A program made the translations under genes and the position numbers. Below, one piece after another: positions 11,006-21,278 of a stretch of DNA of 64,000 nucleotides; position 1 is the stretch's first letter, and each line of letters begins with the position of its first letter. The notes beneath the pieces were generated by a model. That model made no database searches. It saw nothing but the letters and a program-made list of their open reading frames with translations, and was not told the DNA's origin. Source of the DNA: Clavaria fumosa (lineage: Eukaryota > Basidiomycota > Agaricomycetes > Agaricales > Clavariaceae); contig OX637801.1 in assembly GCA_951802425.1 (NCBI GenBank), positions 930,001-994,000 on the forward strand, written 5' to 3'.

Positions 11006-11849
11006 ATGCTCGATTCAATTGCCGTAATGTGTCCTACCCCAGTCCCCGTCAGCCTCGCGCACGCACTAGAGTCGCCTACTTCGAGCATCGCGCGACTCAG
11101 CCCGACGGCACACCGCTACCCGTTTCACCTACTGCACCACCACCACCACCACCAGCAACCGCAGCAAATTGTCATTCAGCTCGTCGAAGGACCGCCCGGG
11201 CCACTCCCTCCCAAGTCTATTGCTGCTGCCGCTGCACCTTTAGCATCCTCGTCGTCGTCCACGCTCGCATCCGACTCCGACGAGAATGAAGACGAAGATG
11301 AGAACCATTCGCTAGGACTGATGTCCGACTATGTTTCCCACGACGGCGACGTAAATGATGGGGAGGAAGATACAGACGAGGAGCTGTTGAGCGAGACGGA
11401 CCATGGGAGGATGGTCCGCGTGTGTGCTTGGCGCGAGATGTTTGCTAAGGAGTGGTTAGCAGGTCAGTACCTCCTCACCCCACCGTCCGCATTCTAGACG
11501 TCGTTGACCACTTGATTCTGGTTTTTTCAAGACTCGTCACGATCCTCGTCGCTAAAACGAAAGATGAATGAGAGTCTGATCGATCGTATGGACACCGACG
11601 ATGCTGTACGTTCAGCAACCTCATTTGATATGATTGTTTTTGATGATCAAGGGAAAGAGAAATTGTTCAGCTGACTGTGATGCCACCCAGGCCTCAAAAC
11701 GATGGCGACATCCTGGCTCTCCACCGCTTAGCCATTCATGTCCGGCATGCGACGCGGCCTTTCCCAGCCGCCACGACCTGCGTCTGCACGGATGCGAACC
11801 TGCCGCCAGCGAGCCGTGTCGCATAGCCGTAGCGTACAGCCTCGAGTGA
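11006..11849 (+). CDS. Small acidic protein with a C-terminal C2H2-like zinc finger
   Basis: Three exons, 11006-11462, 11532-11605 and 11691-11849, give a 229-residue protein with GT-AG introns. The N-terminal half holds a His/Gln run (LLHHHHHHQQPQQ), a Ser run and a strongly acidic stretch (SDENEDEDENHS, DGEEDTDEELLSE). The middle has a basic patch, SLKRKMNES. The C-terminus reads CPACDAAFPSRHDLRLHGC: the Cys-x2-Cys-x12-His half of a C2H2 finger is clear, but the last ligand is not at the usual spacing, so the finger may be C2HC-like or decayed. A nuclear, DNA- or protein-binding role is plausible but not shown. An upstream CT tract and good splice sites support a real gene. The start is the first ATG of the open exon. 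Confidence 0.68.
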
Positions 11850-12834
11850 AACGACTGGACATTTTTCTTCTTCGCTTTCGTCGATTTCGGACGACTATTA
11901 GCATAAATTTTCTACGGTTTATCCACATCTTTACGATGGACTGTCCATTTGTGTTTCTACTCACCTATACTAACACTGTAGCATCGTCTCCCTCATCATA
12001 GGTCCCGTCTAATTGTACCACGATAATGTACATCTACACCATCCGGCATGTAATCTCCAGTCCGAAATTGACATCACTTTTCGGAATCCCGATTTGAGCG
12101 GGCCATAATGGATTCTCAGCCTCACGGTCTTTCAATACACCCTGGTCAGCTGCTCACGCGTGAGGTTATCGTGCAGCTGAGTGAAGCGCTCAGCTGTCTC
12201 GAAGTTCACAAGCCTCTCACGCTTGCGCCCATTGTGAGAAATCTCCCGTTGGAATGAGCGGATATCGCTTCGTTTCCAACCGCCCTTCTACATCCGATGC
12301 TTCACTCCGGATTCTGAGATCTCCAGTCTACCGCTTCTAAAATCTAGTATAACCGAACCGTGACGGTCGTTTAGGAACCGAAGTCTTTTGTCTCTCACCC
12401 ATCTGCGTTCCCCATGTGAGAAATTGCGGTGATGACGGTGATGACGCATGGTGATGACGCATGCAAGGTGATAGCCATCCCGTTTCTTATTACGGTGGAG
12501 CCTTTTTCCATCAAGCCCTAGCTACGGATACTTCCTTTGTCTCTGAATATCCTTGCGGTCTCTCGCCACATGCGGTTCGGGCTGGGGTTCGGAGATAACA
12601 CGCCAGGTCAATCGGTCCACGTACCACATCTCACATGACCTTCTCTTCGGCAGAGGGAAAGATACTATGTGTGCCACACGACGACCAGATAATTTGCACG
12701 ACGGAATCACCGGACGCAGAATGTCATGCGTGAGGCGCTCCAGAGCTCCGTTGGATGTCAGACAAAGACCTTTCCCTCTCAATCTTTCCCTTCCGTTCTG
12801 GGTCCCGTCAACCCACTCGCGAGCCAGAAGCGGT
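11850..12834. other. Intergenic region between two convergent genes
   Basis: A GGTGATGACGCATG-type short repeat occurs at about 12429-12465. Open frames here (for example 12553-12963 on plus) overlap the end of the glycosyltransferase gene or lack any motif, and I leave them out. Confidence 0.5.
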
Positions 12835-14537
12835 TCACCAGTGACGAATGCTCTCTGGAGGAAATCCCTTAAGCATCCGAAACATGGCGACGTTCGAGCT
12901 GAGGCTAGAAAACTGATTGAAAGTGTAAAGAGTCACTTTCTACTTTTGAAAAGCGAGACATGAACAACTTGCCCCATTGCCGATAAAGACCTGTGCTCGC
13001 TCCCCGATTAGCATGTCGATCGCTTGAGCTACGTACATCTGCTCATGCGTGAGCAGCAATTCTCGTTTGTTTGTGATAACCACCCAATCCGGTTTCTGCC
13101 GACGCAATGCCTCGGCCAATGACGCGACCCACGCCCGGTCACCGTTCGTCATGATGTACACCCGGTTGAGCGTGCTTCCGAGCGGCGTCGCGCGCACCTC
13201 CTGCACCTTGTGCACGATATCTTCGATTGTCGGAAAGCATGCGGATGCGTACAACGCATTGCGCGCCCCTTCGCTCTTCGTCGAGGGAGTGAACTGGTCT
13301 ATGAAAGAAGGGAAAGAGTTGTATCCCAAGAAGGTGGAACCCCATTCGGCGAGGCCCTGGCAATGCTCCAAGTAATCGCCTCGGCGTAGATGGAGCGCGA
13401 GTAGGCCGGGTATAGGAGCAGAGGGATGGTGGGAAGGATATACCGGGAACCCTTTCATAACTACAGGCAGGCGGCTTCTATTCGGCTCCCAGAAGAGACG
13501 TCGGTTGGCCTCAACGGCAGAGACAACTAGGTCAGACCAGCCGAAATTTGTAAAAATGGGTGATTTGAGGATGTCTGACCAGCTTGCCAGGACCCTAGGC
13601 GAGCCGAACATCCTGACAAATTCAATGTTGTAGATTGCCCTTGACATGAGAAGACGTGATTCGGGCGCACCAAATATCAAAAACGGGCAAGGCTTTGATA
13701 TCAATTTCAACACATTGGTCCTCTATGCCATTCAGTACCTCGACCCATTTCTTTATCCATACATCATTGGGTGCATTGGGCAGGGCATCGTGAACAGACT
13801 GCGTATTTATAATGGTGGGGGTCGGGCACACTGATTCGTAGTATTTTCTGGATACTGCTCTCGGAACATTGACACCAGGTGGGAACGGTCCACCAACTGC
13901 CGGTCCTGTAAAATCATTAGAAGGTTCGGGACAAAAGACAAGTAAAATTATTTTTTCAAACCAGTGATCATCGTGGACATCGGATAGCGGTTGGGGAGAA
14001 GTAGACCTTTGTGATCCACCCTGTAGTCCTTTCCGTTGGGTTCCCAGGTATAGGTATCAAATACGAAGCTGAGGCTAGGTCATGAACTGGCACTTGGGAA
14101 ACATAAGCACGGTTCGTACGATCTATTCGCAAGGTAGGCCAGATGCGCATTATGTAACATCTCCTGCATGACATTTCCCCAACCAGCATCTGCAATAGGG
14201 AAAGTCATCATCATGGGGTAACCTGCGCTCAATCATATGGCGTACTGGTTACATGGTTCTTGACCCACAGGAACTTGGCGTGCGACCCCTCAGGAGCCGG
14301 CAAAGTGGGGTCATGCTGAGGTAGATGGTCTTCGAAGTCGAAGAAATCGGGGTAAAGTGGTGGCAGAATTGGCAATGATACTGGGAGGCCTATGGAAGGA
14401 TTTGGGGGCCAAAAGACAAAGACGGCAGTAACGATTGATACAATGCCACCAAAAACCAATAAACGCAACGACCGCCTTGTGAAACGCCAGGGAGCATCTG
14501 CGTTGATTGACTTGGTACGACGATGAGAAAATAGCAT
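12835..14537 (-). CDS. O-fucosyltransferase-like glycosyltransferase, type II membrane protein, with a probable one-base frameshift
   Basis: On the minus strand the protein starts at MLFSHRRTKS (14537). A single membrane anchor follows (LLVFGGIVSIVTAVFVFW), then a Pro-rich stem, giving a Golgi-type layout. After introns the lumenal domain reads GWGNVMQEMLHNAHLAYLAN, FVFDTYTWEPNGKDY and GPAVGGPFPPGVNVPRA. Next come LLALHLRRGDYLEHC, the donor-binding HxRRGD motif of the GDP-fucose O-fucosyltransferase superfamily, and RVYIMTNGDRAWVASLAEAL. The end, after a short intron, is SSNVAMFRMLKGFPPESIRH with a stop at 12835-12837. At a run of five A (13679-13683 on plus) the frame changes by one base between LPVF and FGAPESRLL. 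This is either an assembly slip or a disabling indel. If it is a slip, the gene is otherwise intact. Confidence 0.77.
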
Positions 14538-15756
14538 GACAGCTGCAGATTTACGACGTTCAGCGCCCGAGGGAGGAGAGCACCACTGTAGTACGCGGCT
14601 CAAAGGTAGCCTGAAAAAAGCCAGAGCAATCGTGGGCAGGCAGGGACGACGTGCCGTGTCGACGAGTCGGATCAATTGTGTGTGGGAAATAGGAAGGGTG
14701 AATGATTACCTTACATGGTAATAGCTATGTACAATGTAGCACTGGTCACATGGTCACAGGTCACACGACATCGCGTCCGATGTGACACAGTCGCTACGGC
14801 AGACGCGGAATTTGACACCTTGCGTCGTTCCAAGATTTTAGGTCGGACGCCTGTGATGGATGAGAGGTAGCACACGAAGCTTACTGCATTGCGGGGCAAC
14901 TCTTAGTCAACGCACGCTGGTGTTTGCATATGCGAGGACCAGGCCGGAATGGTCAACCGTCAGACATCTGGCGTTGTTCCTGTGCTCCAGGCAGAGCTTG
15001 TTCATTATTCGTCTCTGGGACATTTCACTGGCGGAGGTCAATGTCTCCGGCCTTAGAGACGCCATCATCGTGAAGTACAATCCAGAGGAACGCGTACCGT
15101 ACGATTGAGCAGAGGAGGCCTTCACTCGTGCTGAGGATCGCCGTAGTTTAGCGGGCTGCATCAGAGGACGCGCAGGGGCCGCTCTCCTTGAAAGTGACCT
15201 CTTTACTGAAGCTGGTAGAGGGCCGCAATATATATGCTTTGAGATTATTTGAGATGCTTCCCCGAGGTTGCTCGCCGCCGTGGTGACATGCCTGCCGAAA
15301 AATACTTAGAGAGGACGCTCTGGCGCTGGCTCCGGAGTGTGGCAATATCCCAGAGCAGGGAAATTCTTGTGGGTTCCAGTGACTAGTCGGGTTATGTAAG
15401 AATTGGCGATTGAAGTCGTATAGATTATTGAAGATTTGGCCTGCTCGGGCGGGCGGCGGGCGGGCGGCGAGTCGAGGAAGAAGGAACCTGCGATACAATT
15501 TTACAGGACAAGGGTGTGATTTGTACAGTTTGCCATACATCGGCACTCGGAAAGCCAATCGGAAGCAACAAGATGTTGGGCGTAGACCTTGCTTGCTCAA
15601 CTGTCGAAGTACTCAATGACTCAACTCAGCGAAAGGAATGGGCATGCAGGGAACGTGTTCTCCACATCTAGTGACTTGTCCGATCATTACGTATTGGCGA
15701 GCGACATATTTTTCAGACTTTGATTACATAAGATTTGGAAGTTTGACATTGTCGAA
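14538..15756. other. Intergenic region, no gene supported
   Basis: About 1.2 kb between two divergent genes. A minus-strand frame of 150 codons (15148-15600) has no recognisable motif and a base composition like its surroundings. I see nothing else firm. Confidence 0.5.
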
Positions 15757-17068
15757 ATGGACGACCACTTAGTTCTTCGCGAGCTATCCACGCCGGCAAC
15801 CACGACGGCGAGCGGCGAGGTTCATCAGCAAGATGATTATGTAACACATCCCCTACATTGCCCCAATTCCAGCTCAAGAGAATTTATAGCGAGTCGTTCA
15901 TAAGCGCCTGCATTTGGAGTGCGACGACAAGCCCTGGTCCTTCCTCCCCGCCGTCATTTCGGCCGCCATTGCTGCCCTTGTCGTCCTCCTCGCTTTCATA
16001 CTCATCAGTACCTTTCAGCCGTCTCCGAGTTGGGTTGTCGATATTGATAACTGCACGTGTGACTGCTGGGACAGAGCTTTCAAAGTACGGTTCCTCCCCT
16101 TGTTCATTGCCATACTCTCTGTGGCTCTCGCTTATCTGCACAATGGGAACGAAAGCTAAATGTGCCGTCAGGGAAACTACGGTCATGGCGGTTACAAACA
16201 CGTCTATTTTCAATTGACGAGAGTCAGTCTGCCTTTCATGCCCTATCTACCTACTCACCACCCTCTGCAGGGCTCAGCCCTGCTCTGGCTCTGGTCCGCA
16301 GCACACTTCATTATGCTCCTCAAATTCGTCGAGCGCGCTACTTCGTGCGTTCTGGGAAGCTTCTTTTTCCCACGCAGCGTACCTCGAATCCGTTGGCCAG
16401 TCCTTTTCCTCAGCTGTATCAATTTTTACGGCATGGTGAGTGAGCATAACACACTGCTCTTCTTACCTCTCACTCCGAGCTGCCCTAGTTCTACAACTGG
16501 TGGACCACATTGTAAGCACACACTCCCGTCATCCATTCCGGTGCTTATGCTTCCTCTTAGCAACTACATCAATGATGCCGGCCTAAAAGAATCCTACCAC
16601 ATCTTACTCCCTACCCAAATTTTCTTCAACTTCACGGACATCATCCCCGCTATCACCCTATACCGCCTCCTCCCCTCCAACCCCAATTCCAAGTGTTCCT
16701 CTGATTCGCTTCCTATCCCAATTACCCACTCACACAACTTTTCCTCCTCTACCCCTGCTGCATCCATCACCTCCCCCTCCTCCCTTACTCCAGCATCTCC
16801 AATGCTACTCTTTGCCGCTCTCACTATCAGTGCCTCCCATCTCCTCCTCAGCCTCGTCGACCAAGGCTTTGCCCACCTACTTACCCTTCGTGGTCCTGTT
16901 GTCCGTGATTTAATGTTTATCTTCTCAGACCTTGCAGCTGTCCTTGTTTTTGCATGGTTCCTACACCCTAGGCTTAAACACTCCGTAATACGCAATCGTT
17001 TGATTGTTGCAATTGCTGTGCTTTCGGCTTCTTACCTCCTACTTAAGCATTGGGCTGGTTACCGCTGA
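15757..17068 (+). CDS. Multi-span membrane protein of unknown function
   Basis: Five exons, 15757-15840, 15905-16084, 16172-16435, 16489-16511 and 16561-17068, code for 352 residues. A further 69-bp in-frame intron at 16194-16262 is possible. Hydrophobic segments in order: FLPAVISAAIAALVVLLAFI, ALLWLWSAAHFIMLL, WPVLFLSCINFYG, QIFFNFTDIIPAITLY, MLLFAALTISASHLLLSL, DLMFIFSDLAAVLVFAWFL and RLIVAIAVLSASYLLL. That suggests six or seven membrane spans. The first exon is a soluble Thr/Ser-rich tail, and a Ser/Pro-rich loop lies between spans four and five. A Cys cluster, NCTCDCW, follows the first span. The frame continues across every splice site, so I take it as a real gene. I do not recognise the family and propose no substrate. 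Confidence 0.7.
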
Positions 17069-18021
17069 CTCTTACTGTCTTCCATTTAAAATCAACCTCT
17101 GTTATTCGGTGTCTTTCTGCATCTGCATCGGTTGTTAGTTAGATCTAGTTGACTCTTTCCTACTCCAGTTTCATTGAGAAATTCATCAGAAAATATGTCA
17201 ATTGGTCTTTGCCTGCGGATGTAGTGGGGCTTGTAGAGGGTCATGACGGACTCTGCTGTTCAACATTAGCTCTGGCTCTCTTTGATTGGTGCTCTGGTGA
17301 GTCAGTCAAAATGTGTGGAGACCTTGGATGGCATCAAGGAACCATCATCATCATCATGATTATAGGTGGGAACATCTTCCACAACAGGGTGAGGACCTCC
17401 CTCACCCAAATGTTGTGATGAGTCACCACTTGGCATATGCCTATTGAGCTCTTCATCACATACCTTCTTGCATGGCCTTGAACTCAGGAACAATGACATT
17501 GAAGTCTGGGCATGGACATGGGCCATCAGGAGAATAATTGGGGTGGTAAAACAAGGTATATACTGTCATACCAATCTTAACCAGTTTTAACACCTATCCT
17601 GGTATATACCACACTTAAACTGGTTATAACCTGGTTTATACTTGGTTATACCAAATTATACCATTTAATACTTCTCTATACCACAAAGTGGTATGACAGG
17701 GCCAGTGGTCAAAATACACTACAAAGCCCAGGTGGCTTGGGTATGGCAGGCAAAGTGATGGGATAACCCCTGAGCAGATTGCCGGCTTTCTTGGCTTTTA
17801 CAGAGTTCCGGGTGGCACTCTTGAACTCTTCGACATGAGCTTTGGTGTCCCAGAGTTTATTCACTGTTCACTCTCATTCTCTTCTAATATATTAGGTTTC
17901 ATTCTTCAGAGCTCAAGACAATCTCATTCTTCAGAACAACACTTCGGGAGCTACACATCTGCAGTTGTACAAGGTTTAACGCGTCGTTTATCATACAATT
18001 TGGACCAATTCACTCGTGCAT
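17069..18021. other. Intergenic stretch downstream of the membrane-protein gene
   Basis: It holds the small inverted-repeat element at 17563-17699. From about 17900 it is the 3' flank of tyrosinase 1, which resembles the flank of tyrosinase 2 near 23560-23660. Confidence 0.5.
17563..17699. mobile_element. 137-bp MITE-like element with 11-bp terminal inverted repeats
   Basis: It begins CTGTCATACCA and ends TGGTATGACAG. The interior is AT-rich and full of GGTATA/TATACC words. No clear target duplication was seen, so the class is open. Confidence 0.55.
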
Positions 18022-20273
18022 CTAGACGACTCTGTGTCCTCCAGGACGCCCGTGCGTGACGTCGGGGTAATGGAAGATGTCGCCTGGTGTAGGGAACATG
18101 TCTCCTGGTGTGTGCGTGAAACATGTGCAGATGACGTCGACAACAAGAGATGGCACTTCGGAAATGGGTACAGCGGTGCGATCCGCCTTATAAAAGGGAA
18201 AAAGAACAGATAAGGACTAGATCACGATAGAGGAGTGCAAGGCTGATTATACCACTTGCCTTCAAAATGCGCCAGTGCAAGTTCTCTTTGAGGAAAGGCA
18301 GGACGACACTAGGGTCAAGCGAGTCAAGGTGGCAGCGCTGAGTGAGTACATGATTGAGGTGAACAAAGCCCTCAGTCATCATGGCCGCATTATTCTGGCA
18401 GTTCTCACAACTATCGCGGAACGTGTTGACAAAGAAGTGGTGCGAACCAACGAACGATGGGGCACTGCGCCACTCGGCGGGGTTCTCAGGAATGGTGTCC
18501 GGAACAGGAGAAAGAAAAATGAGCACGTAGAGGCTGTCGCTTAGCTCGCTCAGCTTGCAGCGGATGCGCGCGGTCCATTCAGGGATGATGTTGGCTGGAT
18601 ACTTAGTCGGCGGATCGGCTGCTTCATCCGCTGTTTCGGGAGCTGGATCGTTCTTCGATGGAGCCGTCAACGGCTTCTGACCCTGCGGCGCAGCGCCACT
18701 AGCAGTCGATACGAAGGGGGCGGCAGATGGAGATGCACCAGGAGCATCAGGTGTCGCGCTCGCAGCTTGTTTCGTCGTGTCTGAGCTGATGGCTAGCTTG
18801 CTTGCGATCGCAAAACTGGAAGCGGCTACAGGAGCGGCGCTCGAGGCACTAAAGATAGTATTCCCTCCATTTCCGTAAAGCCGGATGACGATGGCGCCGA
18901 TGGCGTCACGGACAGCATCTTGATTATTCAGATCGAGGCCAGCGAATTCGGGGTAATCGTAGTTGAGCGCCCGGAAGTCACGGACAGTGGCTGAACTCCA
19001 GTAACTCGAGGGTCCGTTCCAGAACGGTGTGAGACCTGTGTGACTTAGATCAGTTGTGCCCTCACTACAAGTCAACTAACGCACTAGTCGTGGCGTCCAC
19101 ATTCTGGTTCCTACCCAGGGTCCACGTTCCATCCAAAGACGAGCCTCGACTGACCCACACATTATAATGGATGGCTTGCCAGAGCGCAAGCATCCGATCC
19201 ACGTTTGCATGATGTAAGTAGAAAATGGGATCGAACGCTTGTTGCGCATCAGTATGGTGCGAAAATACGGCTCACGTCGACGACTCACCAGCATAAGGTA
19301 TCACAGACATGTGCCCATTTCCACCGAGAAGACCATGAATATTATCGTGGATCGATTCAAGACTATTGGAGCCGCTCGGACTGGATGAGGTGTGGTTGCT
19401 CATCTGATCCCATCCGTTGATGGTGGTCAAAAGTCTGGCCGTACTCTGAACGGTCTGCTGGTACTCGGCTTGAAGTTGGCTACCAGATATGATATGAATC
19501 GTTTGGCAATGGATGCATTGTACGCGAATCGAATTACCTTTTCATTTCGTCGATATCCTCCTCAGGGTTAGAAATCCTACTGGTAGGATACCTGACACTT
19601 TTGGTCCAGGTATTGAACGGAGGCCTAAAATCTCGAGGGATTGGATGGAATTGATAACCCATGAGCGGATTGTCGATCGAACGTGGCGCTTCGTCGGGAG
19701 GCATAGCAATGTTAAGGGTTGGAACTGCGATGACCTCATCGGGTGGCACGGGGTTTGAAGCCCAATCCCAATAAGGAATACGAAGTTTATCAGCTGCGTT
19801 GATCCATTTGCTTTTATTCGTGTATTGATTCGCGATGGCCTTGGCATGCTGCTGGAGCACTTGCTGAGGGTAGGGAATGATCAGAAATCGCCTCCTTATG
19901 ATAAGGAAGAGTACGAAAAACCTCATAGATGGCCAAGTAAGGCCTATGCCAAGTCGGGAACAGAACAGTGCCATGAGTGCAATACCCGCCCCACCGCGCT
20001 CTCGGATTTGGGCTGGCACCAGATCCTTGCCATGGCGTATACGGTAGACCATGAATGCCGCTGATCGAGAAATGGGAGACGTCCGACGATTGACTATCGG
20101 CGTACATGGCACCTTTAGGTTCCAGAATCAGTTTACGTACGAAGAAATGGTAGAAGTAGCTTACGAAGAGCTTGAATATAAAGGGCGAACTGGATTGGGT
20201 CCTGGATCAAGTCGTTGATCTCGAGGCGCGGAAATTGGCCTGAAGGGCCTGTGATAACGACGTGAGACGACAT
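18022..20273 (-). CDS. Tyrosinase (polyphenol oxidase), copy 1
   Basis: Seven exons on minus: 20273-20165, 20112-19922, 19863-19538, 19479-19289, 19237-19085, 19035-18260 and 18186-18022, coding for 636 residues without stops. Type-3 copper enzyme that hydroxylates monophenols and oxidises diphenols to quinones, the route to melanin. CuA ligands lie in GIHGLPY and [16 protein letters not shown]; the Cys two residues before the second His makes the usual thioether bond. CuB ligands lie in SIHDNIHG and [15 protein letters not shown]. The C-terminal third (LPANI... in copy 2, [15 protein letters not shown] here) is the shielding domain removed on activation. No signal peptide, as in other mushroom tyrosinases. 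The last intron (18259-18187) is GC-AG. TATATAAAC lies about 55 bp upstream. Head-to-head partner: 21279-23554. Confidence 0.94.
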
Positions 20274-20326
20274 GCTGCTGTGGGATGGATAGAGCAGAGA
20301 CTACGCTTCTTTGCGCGGTGAAGAGG

Positions 20327-20336
20327 TTTATATACC
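20327..20336 (-). promoter_or_regulatory. TATA box of tyrosinase 1
   Basis: On minus this reads AAAGGTATATAAACCTC, about 55 bases before the ATG. Nearly the same words precede tyrosinase 2, so the core promoter was duplicated together with the gene. Confidence 0.75.
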
Positions 20337-20639
20337 TTTCAGCGCCTAGGTTTTCTTTTGAACATCATGGGGTTGTTCGGTGACGGAGTTATGTAACAGC
20401 CGACGTTGGGGAGGAGGCCTTCCAAGTCGAGCAAGTTTGGTGGTTTGATGACTTTAGTAAAGTTAATATCGATCATTGGGGATGTCCGGCCTTATAATCA
20501 TCGCCGATCATTCTATCGGCATCATCGGCCCTTGGCGCTAGTGCCTGGGATACTACAATCTAGCAATGCTATAGCAGTGAACACAGTGATGGTCAGTCAT
20601 GGATGTGTGGGAGCAAACTTAGAATGACTAGTCGACTGT

Positions 20640-20830
20640 TCCTCAGGTGAATATCACTATCAAACACATTTTAACCTGAAATTGCACAAAGAAATTAGTT
20701 TAATTTATTGACAATATCTAAAAGGAAACTAAAATATATAACAGAGGGAGGGGAGGGAGGAGAGGGAGAGAAGGAAGACAGAGGGAGAGTGGGGAGGGCA
20801 AAGAGGGGAGACAGGGGGAGACTGCCTTGC
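20640..20830. repeat. Purine tract and repeat-derived segment between the tyrosinases
   Basis: At about 20738-20822 one strand is almost pure G/A (GGGAGGGGAGGGAGGAGAGG and on), able to form triplex or G-rich structures. Just before it, 20645-20722 (GTGAATATCACTATCAA, TTGCACAAAGAAATTA) resembles words in the repeats at 50700-50870, so a transposed piece probably sits in the shared promoter region. Confidence 0.6.
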
Positions 20831-21200
20831 TTGGTTATTGACTTGACATAATGTAAATGGCTGTGCAAGTTCAGTCAACATCCTCGGCTCTCCGTCATGG
20901 CGAGTCCTGTCTGGGGCAGAATATCTCTGATTGAGGTGATAAGATTCACTTCAAAGGTTATTCGAAAGGCTAAATGGCATTTTCATACCCCCGCTGAGCG
21001 CTATTTCCATGTTTCAGTCGGCAACCGCAGCACATGATGGAACATCGTAACTCAACTCATTCGCGTCCTTCTCCACCTCAATCCCATGGCCTGCTTTAAT
21101 TTACCTTCGTCTGACCGATAATCGGAGTTAATCATCAAAGTTAATCATCATCGATAGTCGCGGCCAGTCGAAGACATCGCTTTCTCAAAGGCTCAAAAGG

Positions 21201-21210
21201 TATATAAACC
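21201..21210 (+). promoter_or_regulatory. TATA box of tyrosinase 2
   Basis: AAAGGTATATAAACCTC centred here is about 78 bases before the ATG at 21279. It matches the box of tyrosinase 1 on the other strand. Confidence 0.78.
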
Positions 21211-21278
21211 TCTGTTCCATTCGGACTGTGTTTCGCTGCGAAAGCCTCCCCAGTCTTTGCTACTTCCATATACACAGC

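Noticed and set aside
12553..12963. 136-codon plus-strand frame
   Set aside because: It runs antisense across the last exons of the fucosyltransferase-like gene and has no motif.
15148..15600. 150-codon minus-strand frame between two genes
   Set aside because: No domain, no signal, and no good splice or promoter context; kept out of the gene list.
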